Shown here piece after piece: positions 1 through 7,233 of a stretch of 18,008 bases of DNA. The translations under genes and the position numbers were made by a program. Source of the DNA: a bacterium (lineage in GTDB: Bacteria > Patescibacteriota > Gracilibacteria > UM-FILTER-43-11); NCBI GenBank assembly GCA_030426875.1, contig JAUHXI010000006.1, forward strand, positions 1 through 18,008, in the 5' to 3' direction. The notes under the pieces are model-generated. The model was given only the letters and a program-made list of their open reading frames with translations. It searched no databases and had not been told where the DNA came from. Every line of letters begins with the position of its first letter. Positions within the stretch are counted from its first letter, which is position 1.

Positions 1-779
1 CATCCATTGCTGCTGATTTTGGTGTCGCTATGAATACGATTATGATGGAAAATGGCATTCGAGATGCTAACACCTTGCGTGTGGGTACTGTTTTGATGAT
101 TCCACCCGTTGATGGGGTTTCTCACACGGTTGAAGAGGATCAAACACTTGCTGAAATTGCTGAAGAATATGAGGTGGAAGAGTCTGACATTCGTCGTCAA
201 AATCAGTTGGCGGATGATAGTCTGATTGCTGAAGGTGCCGTTTTGATCATTCCTGGTGGGGAACGGGCTTTGCCTGAGCCACCTCCTGTGATTGCTTTGG
301 ATCCTGTTTCGGGCGTCCCCATTAATTTTGGGGATGTTTCTGCGGGTACGGCAGTAGCTATTGCTACACCTGGTGCTACAGCGGCTCCTGCTGATTATTC
401 GGGGGCTTATACGGAAGGTTTGTTGTGGCCAACGGTGGATAGTGCGGTTTTGACCCAGGGCTATCATGGTGGTCATTTGGCCCTTGATATTGCCACGCGT
501 GCTCCTGACACGCCTGTTTATGCCTCTGCGGCTGGTACGGTGATCACGTCGGGCTGGAACAATGGGGGGTACGGTAACTACATCATCATTGATCATGGCA
601 ATGGTATGACGACGCTTTATGCTCATCATTCAGCGCTTCATGTTTCGGTGGGAGATGTGGTTTATAAAGGTCAGACCATTGGAACCATGGGGAGTACAGG
701 CCGTTCGACTGGCCCTCATGTGCATTGGGAGGTGAGTGTGAATGGGGTGAAGCAGAATCCTTTGAATTATGTGTATTGA
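1..779 (+). CDS. LysM / M23 family metallopeptidase (5'-truncated)
   Basis: Envelope peptidoglycan hydrolase, cut by the left edge. The frame is open from base 3 and begins inside a LysM repeat, so the Met at base 30 is internal and not the start. Numbering from that Met: the end of one LysM repeat (to about residue 25), a second LysM repeat (about 32-76), an Ala/Pro/Thr-rich linker (77-127), and an M23 (LytM-type) peptidase domain (about 130-245). Zinc ligands are visible as H149 and D153 (HxxxD, with Ala where many relatives have Gly) and H232 in the HVH motif, with H230 as a catalytic His; a YAHH motif lies at 197-200. The domain ends at NPLNYVY, the usual M23 C-terminus, followed by TGA. 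Family knowledge: such proteins bind and cut peptidoglycan outside the membrane, or activate amidases. The missing N-terminus probably holds a signal peptide. Family call is firm; the exact substrate is unknown. Confidence 0.93.
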   Translation, partial: SIAADFGVAMNTIMMENGIRDANTLRVGTVLMIPPVDGVSHTVEEDQTLAEIAEEYEVEESDIRRQNQLADDSLIAEGAVLIIPGGERALPEPPPVIALDPVSGVPINFGDVSAGTAVAIATPGATAAPADYSGAYTEGLLWPTVDSAVLTQGYHGGHLALDIATRAPDTPVYASAAGTVITSGWNNGGYGNYIIIDHGNGMTTLYAHHSALHVSVGDVVYKGQTIGTMGSTGRSTGPHVHWEVSVNGVKQNPLNYVY

Positions 780-840
780 TTGAGGATTAAGCAGGCGTCA
801 CTGTATTTTTGGTTTGAATAATACAAAAACTCATGTGTAA

Positions 841-949
841 AATTCCAAATCACAAGCACCAAATTCCAAACTAAACTGAAAACTAAACTCCAAAATCTAA
901 ATTCAAATGACCAAACAATGACCCATTTGTAATTTGGGTTTTGGAGTTT
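841..949 (+). repeat. AT-rich intergenic repeat (family B) with long stem-loop
   Basis: This lies in the spacer after the M23 gene. Bases 843-857 (TTCCAAATCACAAGC) recur exactly at 11009-11023, where the following ten or more bases are also similar; both copies are on the plus strand soon after a stop codon. Next to it, 885-909 and 924-949 form an imperfect inverted repeat of about 25 bp with a 14-base loop, including an exact AAACTCCAAAA / TTTTGGAGTTT pair. It could end transcription of the upstream gene, but has no clean T-run. A 65-codon minus-strand open frame here (W, F, L-rich) is an artefact of the repeat. Confidence 0.6.
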
Positions 950-994
950 ATACCAACTTGCCATACGACATCATGCGTACTTCTTTATTTTCAT

Positions 995-1038
995 TCACTT
1001 TTAAAAGTGATTAGAGGTCAGTGGTTAGTGATCAGTGC
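995..1038 (+). repeat. Dispersed palindrome plus GTGGTTAGTGATCAGTG repeat (family A, copy 1)
   Basis: A perfect 16-bp palindrome (TCACTTTTAAAAGTGA, 995-1010) is followed by a GTGGTTAGTGATCAGTG-type sequence. A second copy with the same two-part layout sits inverted at 7124-7177, and further related copies lie at 1337-1368 and 12256-12358. The repeat ends just before yidD and contains an in-frame GTG that lengthens the open frame artificially. Confidence 0.65.
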
Positions 1039-1056
1039 TTATTTTACCGTTTCTCA

Positions 1057-1323
1057 ATGCAGTCATTTTTTCGTTTCATCTGGCACATTCCCCGAAATAT
1101 ATTCATTGGTTTGATGCGGTTTTATCAAAAAACGTTTTCGCCGGATCATAGTTTTTGGGCGAAAACGTTTTTTCCTGGTGGGTATTGCCAATTTCAGCCC
1201 ACATGCAGTCAATATATGGTGGATTCATTGAAGAAATATGGGTTTTTTTACGGCCTTTTTAAAGGAGTTTACCGTGTTCTGCGTTGTAACCCTTGTTCAA
1301 AAGGAGGCGTTGATCAGGCTTAA
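1057..1323 (+). CDS. yidD: Membrane protein insertion efficiency factor YidD
   Basis: Small membrane-associated protein thought to help YidC insert proteins into the inner membrane. The 88-aa product has the family signature in order: RNIFIGLMRFYQKTFSP (13-29), then C44 and C50 in CQFQPTCSQY, a GxxxGxxKGxxR helix (62-73), and RCNPCSKGGVDQA (76-88) with the Cys-Asn-Pro and Gly-Gly-x-Asp motifs. The frame is open upstream to a GTG at 1021, but that part lies in a dispersed repeat and encodes nothing family-like. ATG 1057 gives the normal YidD length and start. No Shine-Dalgarno is visible. In many bacteria yidD lies beside rnpA and yidC; here it stands alone between a peptidase and a phosphoesterase. 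Confidence 0.95.
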   Translation: MQSFFRFIWHIPRNIFIGLMRFYQKTFSPDHSFWAKTFFPGGYCQFQPTCSQYMVDSLKKYGFFYGLFKGVYRVLRCNPCSKGGVDQA

Positions 1324-1336
1324 TCGTTTACCTTTA

Positions 1337-1368
1337 AGAGTGGTAAGAGGTCAGGGGTTAGGGGTGAG
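1337..1368 (+). repeat. Diverged family A repeat copy
   Basis: The AGAGTGGTAAGAGGTCAGGG-type sequence resembles the GTGGTTAGTGATCAGTG repeats elsewhere in the window but is more G-rich and lacks an adjacent perfect palindrome. The rest of the 1324-1566 spacer is AT-rich. It holds only a doubtful 19-codon minus-strand frame (1426-1485), discussed in the findings. Confidence 0.45.
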
Positions 1369-1566
1369 TTTTTCCATTCTATTTTTAGCAGCTTTAAAAT
1401 TTAAAACTTAGAATTAAAAATTGACCTAATCCTCTCCATTGGTGATGACGGTGATGGTTTTTTTGAGGATTTCGGATAGGGACATGGTTTTTATTGTTAT
1501 TTTGTATTATTTTTTCACTTTACGCAGATTTCTTTGACTAGCCGCTCATTCCTGATCATTGATCTT

Positions 1567-3699
1567 TCAAACGAGAGGTGCGGGTGGTATCTCTTGATTG
1601 GCTCCATTTTGGCCTGGATTTTGATTTAAAGTAGGTGGGAGTGGAGGTGGGGCTGGGGTGGGTTGAATGGGTGCTTGAGGGGCTTGATTTTGAGTGCTTT
1701 GTGGGGCAGTCGGTGCTGTTGGTTGACTGATTTGTGGTGTTACAGCAGCTTGATTTGTTTGTGCTGGTGGTGTTTGTGGGGCAGTCGGTGCTGTTTGGGT
1801 CACCGGTTGTGCGGCTGGGCTGAAGGCAGGAGTGGGTGCCACTGCAGGTTGTTGTGGTGCAGGAATCGCTTTTGGAGCCGGAGGATTGAGTGGTTTTGGA
1901 GGTGGCGTGGTGGGGATATTCACCATTTTGCGTGGGGGAGTTGGAGCAGGTGAAGGTGTCTGTGGTGTTGAATTTTGGTGGTTATTTGGCTGAGGACTCG
2001 TTGTGTTTGTGATCTGAGTTGAAGGTGCTTTTTCTGGAGTGTTTGGGGTTTCATTTTTTGGCTTTTCCTCATTTTTTGCCTCAACGTTTAATTTTTCTGG
2101 GATAGGAAGGTTCACTTTTTTTGAAGGTGTCTTTTCTACTTTTTTAGAGACGAAGTCTTTTTGTAATTCTTTGACGGATTTTCCTTCCGCCTTCACTTCT
2201 GGAGCTTTTTCGTTGACTGCTTTGGCCTCGGTTTTGTTCTCAGGTTGGCTTTCTTCTTTCTTTTTAATAGGTTTCTGTTGGTTGAGTGACTTATCATTTG
2301 CCTCCTTCGCTGGTTTCAATTCCTCTTTTTTCTCCTCTTTTGAGGCCAATGGCTGATCAACTGGGGTTTCTTTTGCTGTATTCTCTCGTTGGTCTTTAAA
2401 CTCTAAATATTGCACATTTTTAGGTGTTTTTCTTTCACTTTCTTCTGTCTTGGTTTCTGCTTCGGGGTGTGGGCTCTCTTTCTTTTGGTCCAAGGGGGCT
2501 TGGTTTTCCATGATTTGTTTGACTGCTTCGGGGTGGATGTTTAGACGTTGACCTTGGTACTGTCTGACTTTTGTGAGGGTGTCTTCGATCAGTCGTTCTA
2601 GACTGCTGCCATCCCTTCGCTTGAAGCCGGCGGCTCGTACGTGGCCACCTCCGCCCATTTCAGCTGAAATTTTGCCCACATCGGCACTGTTGGTGGTGGA
2701 GCGCATGCTGACGGACACGTAGCCTTCCTCGTTGTATTTAAAGAGCATGATGATTTCTGCTCCGGGAGCATTGCTCAATAGATCGTCGATGATGCCTTCG
2801 CTTTCTTCGGCGCTAGCGCCTGTTTCATTGAGGTCATTTTTGCTGATGCTCGACCATACGAGTCTGTAGACGGGGTCTGTTTCTACTTTTGATAGGACGG
2901 TTCCCCAGAGCTTTAGAGTGCTTAATTTTTTTGTTTTATAGATGTTTTTAATGATTTCTTGTTGCCTCGCCCCCATTCCTAGCAATTTGGCGGCTACTTC
3001 CATGGCTTTTGGCGAGGTATTGGCATGTTGAAAACTCCCGGTATCGGTGATCAGCCCAGCGAGCAATAGAGTGGCCACGTCTTCATTCAGGAATTTTTTG
3101 CCGTAGCGTTTTTCCATGTTTTCCAAAAGTCCTATCATGACTTCTGTGGTGCTGGCTGCGACCATGTCAACGTGATTGATTTGTCCATAATCAGTGTTGC
3201 TGGCATGATGATCAATGTTGATGAGTGGGGTTTTAAAGAACAATTCGGCGTTGTCGTCATAAATGGGGCCTAAATGTTCTAAATTCCCGGTGTCGAAGGT
3301 GATGATGAGGTCAAAATTTACTTCTTCTTGACCCAATTTAACATCTTCATTTTTAAAACGGCCGATTTTTGGTGTGACAATGATGTTGATGGTTGATTTG
3401 TCCTCAGTGAGCTTGTATTTGATTTTATTGAGTGGTGTTTTTTGAATATCCAGGCTGATGATGAAATTGTTGGAGGCTACTGAATTTTGTACGATGTTGA
3501 TTGATGGTAAAAAGCTCAGTGAATCCGGGGCTGGATCATTGGTAGCGGCCACAATATTTTTGCCTAGGCCTTGTAGGGCTAGGTACATTGATATCATTGA
3601 ACCTAAGCCATCACAGTCTGCTTTAGCATGGGTCAGTAACAGGATGTTTTGGCTTTTATCGATGAGATTTAGGATTTGTTCTTGCGTATTGTTTTCCAT
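1567..3699 (-). CDS. DHH/DHHA1 phosphoesterase (NrnA-like) with long disordered C-terminal tail
   Basis: Predicted cytoplasmic Mn-dependent phosphoesterase of the NrnA / oligoribonuclease-PAP phosphatase group, which cleaves nanoRNAs, pAp or cyclic dinucleotide products. In the 710-aa form the DHH domain shows H24, D28 and D30 (HAKADCDGLGS), D136 (FDTGN), the DHH triad 163-165 (NIDHHASN) and LITDTGSF near 217-223. The DHHA1 domain carries GGGGHxxAAG at about 349-358. The catalytic set is complete. Residues from about 400 to 710 are unlike any enzyme domain: first Lys/Glu-rich, then Pro/Thr/Gln/Ala-rich, and presumably disordered. NrnA proteins are normally about 310-350 aa, so this roughly doubles the length. 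I chose the start at 3699 because a strong promoter overlaps the upstream in-frame ATG at 3753. The enzyme call is firm; the natural substrate and the tail's role are unknown. Confidence 0.9.
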   Translation of the reverse strand: MENNTQEQILNLIDKSQNILLLTHAKADCDGLGSMISMYLALQGLGKNIVAATNDPAPDSLSFLPSINIVQNSVASNNFIISLDIQKTPLNKIKYKLTEDKSTINIIVTPKIGRFKNEDVKLGQEEVNFDLIITFDTGNLEHLGPIYDDNAELFFKTPLINIDHHASNTDYGQINHVDMVAASTTEVMIGLLENMEKRYGKKFLNEDVATLLLAGLITDTGSFQHANTSPKAMEVAAKLLGMGARQQEIIKNIYKTKKLSTLKLWGTVLSKVETDPVYRLVWSSISKNDLNETGASAEESEGIIDDLLSNAPGAEIIMLFKYNEEGYVSVSMRSTTNSADVGKISAEMGGGGHVRAAGFKRRDGSSLERLIEDTLTKVRQYQGQRLNIHPEAVKQIMENQAPLDQKKESPHPEAETKTEESERKTPKNVQYLEFKDQRENTAKETPVDQPLASKEEKKEELKPAKEANDKSLNQQKPIKKKEESQPENKTEAKAVNEKAPEVKAEGKSVKELQKDFVSKKVEKTPSKKVNLPIPEKLNVEAKNEEKPKNETPNTPEKAPSTQITNTTSPQPNNHQNSTPQTPSPAPTPPRKMVNIPTTPPPKPLNPPAPKAIPAPQQPAVAPTPAFSPAAQPVTQTAPTAPQTPPAQTNQAAVTPQISQPTAPTAPQSTQNQAPQAPIQPTPAPPPLPPTLNQNPGQNGANQEIPPAPLV

Positions 3700-3726
3700 A
3701 GGAATGTCTAGTTTTGTAGAGGTCAA

Positions 3727-3778
3727 ATTATATTTATAATTGCATTTATTCAAAATGTCAATGTTCTATTATAGAACA
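3727..3778 (-). promoter_or_regulatory. Promoter of the DHH phosphoesterase with 17-bp palindromic operator candidate
   Basis: On the minus strand there is a perfect TTGACA (-35, plus coordinates 3756-3761) and TATAAA (-10, 3733-3738) separated by exactly 17 bp; a TATAAT follows at 3727-3732. Just upstream of the -35 is a perfect palindrome with 8-bp arms, TGTTCTATTATAGAACA (3762-3778), a plausible regulator site. Transcription would start near 3726, inside the longer reading frame, leaving a leader of about 27 nt before ATG 3699. This argues for the shorter protein. Confidence 0.6.
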
Positions 3779-3863
3779 CAAAATATAATTTGTCAAATCA
3801 AATCTTTGGAACACTTTCTATGATGAGTTTACATTTTAGTAGATTTTTGGTGTGTTTTGGCAT

Positions 3864-4442
3864 TTACGCCTGTGAAATCTTGACTACGCCTGCTTTAGAT
3901 TCTATTTTTAATCCATTCATTCGCATCAATTTAAGACTTAGTATAAGAAGAACATCAGTATGATTTTTTTTCTCTTTTAGGGCCTCGAGTAAATTTTTAT
4001 CTGTCACGTCGAGTTGTATTTTTGAATTGGCTTGAATGATTAGTGCTTTGTTTGCTTGGTCTGCACTGATTTCAATTCTTGTGGCGTGACTGAGTAGTTT
4101 TTTTAGGATTTGTTCTATACCAGATTTAATGGTTTCAAAGTCTGCTTTGAAAATTAAGTGTGTGTTTTGAATTCTTAATACACATTTTGCTTTTTTCAAT
4201 TCCTCCCTAATCAATTGACTTACAATTTCTATCACATCATCAACGGTTACATCTTGGTTTAAAAATGCCTTTTTTTTACCTAAAAAGACGTCTTCTTCAA
4301 CCACCATTACACTCAACATTTTTAGGTATGAGAGTATTTTTTTTGTTTGTTTGACTTCGGGCTCCCCATCAGCAATCAAAAAATTGATTAGTGTGATGAT
4401 GTTTAGGATCTCGTGCTTTAGAAATGATCTGGGGTTTTTCAT
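3864..4442 (-). CDS. Histidine phosphotransferase-like protein (Spo0B/ChpT-type, degenerate kinase core)
   Basis: Predicted soluble signalling protein of 192 aa. It opens almost at once with a histidine box: H10 in LKHEILNIITLINFLI, the H-E/D-x-x-N pattern of Spo0B-like and related dimerisation helices. A second helix and an alpha/beta region arranged like a GHKL ATPase follow. Its ATP motifs are missing, however: the N-box position reads ILKKLLSHA with no catalytic Asn, and no DxGxG or GxGxGL is present, although the C-terminus still resembles a kinase end. Spo0B and ChpT are known phosphotransferases built this way. The gene diverges from a lone receiver gene 54 bp away, with a full histidine kinase beyond. 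A TTG at 4448 would add two residues; ATG 4442 is preferred. Alternatives are a decayed kinase or an unrelated regulator. The function is inferred. Confidence 0.6.
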   Translation of the reverse strand: MKNPRSFLKHEILNIITLINFLIADGEPEVKQTKKILSYLKMLSVMVVEEDVFLGKKKAFLNQDVTVDDVIEIVSQLIREELKKAKCVLRIQNTHLIFKADFETIKSGIEQILKKLLSHATRIEISADQANKALIIQANSKIQLDVTDKNLLEALKEKKNHTDVLLILSLKLMRMNGLKIESKAGVVKISQA

Positions 4443-4496
4443 TGACAAATCTCAATCAATAATTTATTGTCAACTATAGTATACTCTAAGGTCATG

Positions 4497-4889
4497 ATGG
4501 AACAAAATAAAAGCAGAGCGCCCATTCGAGTGTTGTTTTTGGAAGATGAAGACGTGCTTGCCACTCTTTATTGTAAAAAGCTGGAAGAAGCGGGCTATTT
4601 GGTGAAATTGTGTCGAGATGCTGAGGGTCTCATTGATTCTCATGAGGCATTTGAGCCAGATGTTGCTTTTTTGGATCATGCATTACACGGCAAAAATCAG
4701 TCTGGAATGGAGATGATTCCGATTTTGAAAAAGGCTAAACCGGATGTGAAGATTGTGATGCTTTCTAATTATAGTGCTTTTCAGATGGAGCAGGATGCTC
4801 GAAAGGCGGGTGCGATTGATTATTTATTGAAAATAAATATATCTCCTAATGAATTGGTGAATTATACAAATAAACTATTTAATTGTTGA
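4497..4889 (+). CDS. Single-domain response regulator (receiver only)
   Basis: The 130-aa protein is a complete CheY/Spo0F-like receiver with no output domain. The acidic pocket is E16, D17 and E18 (LFLEDED), the phospho-acceptor is D60 (VAFLDHA), the switch Ser is S90 (VMLSNYS) and the conserved Lys is K112 (YLLKINI; the usual following Pro is replaced by Ile). Such proteins pass phosphoryl groups between histidine proteins or act by binding a partner. AAGG at 4488-4491 lies 5 nt before ATG 4497, the only convincing Shine-Dalgarno in the window, and supports this start over ATG 4494 or the TTG at 4467. The gene is divergent from the Spo0B/ChpT-like gene, and its last 15 bases overlap the 3' end of the convergent histidine kinase gene. 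Confidence 0.88.
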   Translation: MEQNKSRAPIRVLFLEDEDVLATLYCKKLEEAGYLVKLCRDAEGLIDSHEAFEPDVAFLDHALHGKNQSGMEMIPILKKAKPDVKIVMLSNYSAFQMEQDARKAGAIDYLLKINISPNELVNYTNKLFNC

Positions 4890-6983
4890 TTTGAGCTCTA
4901 TACAGAATGAGGCGCCGCCCATTGAGCTGTCCTCTACCCAGATTTTCCCTTTATGAAGATGAATTATTTTTTTACATAGATACAGCCCTAGCCCTATCCC
5001 TGCCCCTGCTGCTTGTGTTCTGAATTTATCGAAAATAGTTTCTTTTAATTGATTGTTGATACCTGCTCCATTGTCATCAACTTTTATTAGGACGTTTTTT
5101 TCACTAACTTCCATTATCATTGCAACTTTTCCGTTTTCTGGGGTGAATTTCGAGGCATTTTTTAGTAAATTATGCATGACTTGGCGCATTTGGAGCTCGT
5201 CTATTTTAACAAAAATCTTTTTCTTTGTTTTTATCTTTAGTTCAAACGCTAATCTTTTTTCTTTCATTAATGGTAAAAACTCCTGGTGCAAAGCTTTTAT
5301 GAAGTTGTTCAAGCATCTTATTTGTGTATTTAGAGTCACTTTATTTAAATCATATTGTTGTACAGCAAAAAGCTTCTCGGTTAAATTTTTTAAATTATCG
5401 ATTGAATCTTGAACAATTTTAAGCTCCTTTGATGCTTCTTTTGGCTTCTTCTTTGAGTTTAAAATGTCTTCGAGTTGAAAGGAGGCAATGGTTATGGGGG
5501 TTCTAAATTCGTGGGCAGTGACGGCGATAAAATCCGATTGTTGTTCGAGTACCTCCCTCACTTCTTCAATATTTTTCTTAAGTTGGCTTGTTTTTTTGTC
5601 GATTATAGACTTCATTAAGTTATTTTCTTCCTGAAGGTTCATTTTTAATAGAATGTTCATTAGGCCCACTTCAAGATCTTTTTTTATTTTCAAGATTTCA
5701 TTCAATTCTTCTTTTGAATAAGGGTCGGATGAATTTTTTTGTTTTAGAATAAAAAAACCGATTAAGTTGCTTTCTGAAAATAAAGGTAAGCATAGATCCG
5801 CATGCAATTTGTGCATTTCCTTTTTTACTAATTTTTTATCACTTTTATTCAATTTTTTACGAAAGTCGATTTCATCAATGGTGATTGCATCCTTAAAATG
5901 ATCCACTATTATGTGACTGAATTCTCCTTCGCTATAAGTTGATAGGCCAATATCATCAGCACTATTTCTTACAGCGAAAATTCTGGCGGTGACAAAGTTT
6001 AAATTTAGTAAAAATACATTTTCGACCAATTTATCCATTTTTTTATAAGTGTCGCAATGGTATATTTTTATTTTAAATTCAGCTAAGTTATCCTTAAAGT
6101 GTTTGAAGCTTGCAGTGACCAGAATTGGTATTTTTCCTTTAACAATTTCATAAATAAATAATCCTATTATAGAACTCATAATCCCTCTTAGTATGCCGTG
6201 TTCAATAAAAAAATTTAATGCAAAATAGCTCAATGTTACTGTTGCAGAATAGAATAGGAATATAATTATATTTCTAATTGAATTTAGTGATGCGTTTGTG
6301 AAATTAAAAAAACGATAACGAATCAGTGCATAAAAAGCAGGAACAATAAAGAATAAGGCAAATAATGGTGCTAGTTCTTGAGCAACCAGTAAAACGATTC
6401 CAAATGCAGGTAAGATTAAATTGATCAGCATTGCTAAAAAAACTGTCACAAAACAGCCAGAGTTTACATACATCATTTTTTCTCTTTCAATTCCTTTGCT
6501 GAGTTTGTATTTTTTTGTGGCTAAATAGAGGGATGCAAAAAAATTCCCTAAAATAAATACCACATAAAGAGGATAAGCGGTACCTAGGATGTCATGAGGA
6601 AATTCAGGACTAATTCCTTCATAAACTAAATTTGTCAATGATAGACTTGAAAAAATAAATACAAGCGCTATGAACCCCACTTTGTATTTTTTCTTAATGG
6701 GTACAGTTACTCGAGGGAAAAAATAGAAGAATAATGTTAAAAAACTAACTGCTAAAGCTGAAAAGAAAAAAGAAGACCTGAAAATAATTGAAGCCATTTG
6801 CCAGCTGGCAGAATTCACATAGTAAAAAGCCCACCATACAGATTCTATCCAGCCACTTATGGTAAGTGTTAAGTAAAAGAAGACGCGATTGTTTCTTTTT
6901 CTAAAGTCGCTCACTAGGACGTAAATGCCTAATGTAAAAGCGAAAATGCTACTGGTGTGGTAGACGAGATCAAAAAGATCCAT
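4875..6983 (-). CDS. Membrane sensor histidine kinase
   Basis: A 702-aa inner-membrane sensor kinase. Residues 1-290 hold about eight to nine hydrophobic helices, resembling the N-terminal 7TM-type sensor regions of some kinases. Residues about 300-440 look GAF-like, and 440-480 are probably coiled coil. The core is complete: H-box with H491 (FIAVTAHEFRTP), N-box with N605 and N609 (HNLLKNASKF), G1 (DDNGAGI, 636-642), F-box (FDKF, 651-654) and G2 (GAGIGLGL, 660-667). It should autophosphorylate at H491. No DNA-binding regulator lies in the same operon; the neighbour is a lone receiver on the other strand with a 15-bp tail-to-tail overlap. The gene is AT-rich by eye. The signal sensed is unknown: no extracytoplasmic ligand domain is obvious, so the membrane region or GAF-like part may sense it. 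The spacer upstream (6984-7233) holds only a repeat. Confidence 0.92.
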   Translation of the reverse strand: MDLFDLVYHTSSIFAFTLGIYVLVSDFRKRNNRVFFYLTLTISGWIESVWWAFYYVNSASWQMASIIFRSSFFFSALAVSFLTLFFYFFPRVTVPIKKKYKVGFIALVFIFSSLSLTNLVYEGISPEFPHDILGTAYPLYVVFILGNFFASLYLATKKYKLSKGIEREKMMYVNSGCFVTVFLAMLINLILPAFGIVLLVAQELAPLFALFFIVPAFYALIRYRFFNFTNASLNSIRNIIIFLFYSATVTLSYFALNFFIEHGILRGIMSSIIGLFIYEIVKGKIPILVTASFKHFKDNLAEFKIKIYHCDTYKKMDKLVENVFLLNLNFVTARIFAVRNSADDIGLSTYSEGEFSHIIVDHFKDAITIDEIDFRKKLNKSDKKLVKKEMHKLHADLCLPLFSESNLIGFFILKQKNSSDPYSKEELNEILKIKKDLEVGLMNILLKMNLQEENNLMKSIIDKKTSQLKKNIEEVREVLEQQSDFIAVTAHEFRTPITIASFQLEDILNSKKKPKEASKELKIVQDSIDNLKNLTEKLFAVQQYDLNKVTLNTQIRCLNNFIKALHQEFLPLMKEKRLAFELKIKTKKKIFVKIDELQMRQVMHNLLKNASKFTPENGKVAMIMEVSEKNVLIKVDDNGAGINNQLKETIFDKFRTQAAGAGIGLGLYLCKKIIHLHKGKIWVEDSSMGGASFCIELKSTIK

Positions 6984-7123
6984 TAATTCAGTGCTTTATT
7001 AAAAACTTGTTAAAACAGCTCAAAACACTTTTAGAGACTACTATTTAGCTTTGTCGGTGTCAATCAGCAGATGTTATGCCAATTTGAAATAAAAAGCGAA
7101 CCATCACTTAAAACAACAAGGTA

Positions 7124-7177
7124 GGCACTGGTCACTAACCACTGTCCCCTGATCACTCACTTTTCAAGAAAAGTGAG
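7124..7177 (-). repeat. Family A palindrome-repeat, inverted copy
   Basis: Read on the minus strand, this is a near-perfect counterpart of 995-1038. A 22-base inverted repeat comes first (CTCACTTTTC at 7156-7165, AA, GAAAAGTGAG at 7168-7177), followed by GTGATCAG, a few extra bases and CAGTGGTTAGTGACCAGTGC. The 10-bp stem is perfect, but the 2-base spacer means it would fold with a slightly shorter stem. It sits between the decarboxylase operon and the kinase gene, both on the minus strand, and could stop or attenuate transcription between them. Confidence 0.65.
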
Positions 7178-7233
7178 AGTGGAGAGACATGTATGTTTTT
7201 ATCGCAAATTGACATAACCTTGAATGGCTTATT

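Noticed and set aside
767..964. 65-codon minus-strand frame rich in Trp, Phe and Leu
   Set aside because: It reads straight through the AT-rich repeat and its stem-loop; the low-complexity protein is what such repeats always give.
1021..1056. GTG-initiated 12-residue extension of yidD
   Set aside because: It lies inside the family A repeat and lacks YidD similarity; ATG 1057 gives the standard length.
1663..2356. Plus-strand open frames opposite the phosphoesterase tail
   Set aside because: Antisense shadows of the low-complexity Pro/Thr/Lys coding region, with Cys/Trp- or Phe/Ser-rich nonsense products.
3762..3778. LexA/SOS box
   Set aside because: The arms read GTTC...GAAC, the reverse order of the Gram-positive GAAC...GTTC box, and spacing differs; left as an unknown operator candidate.
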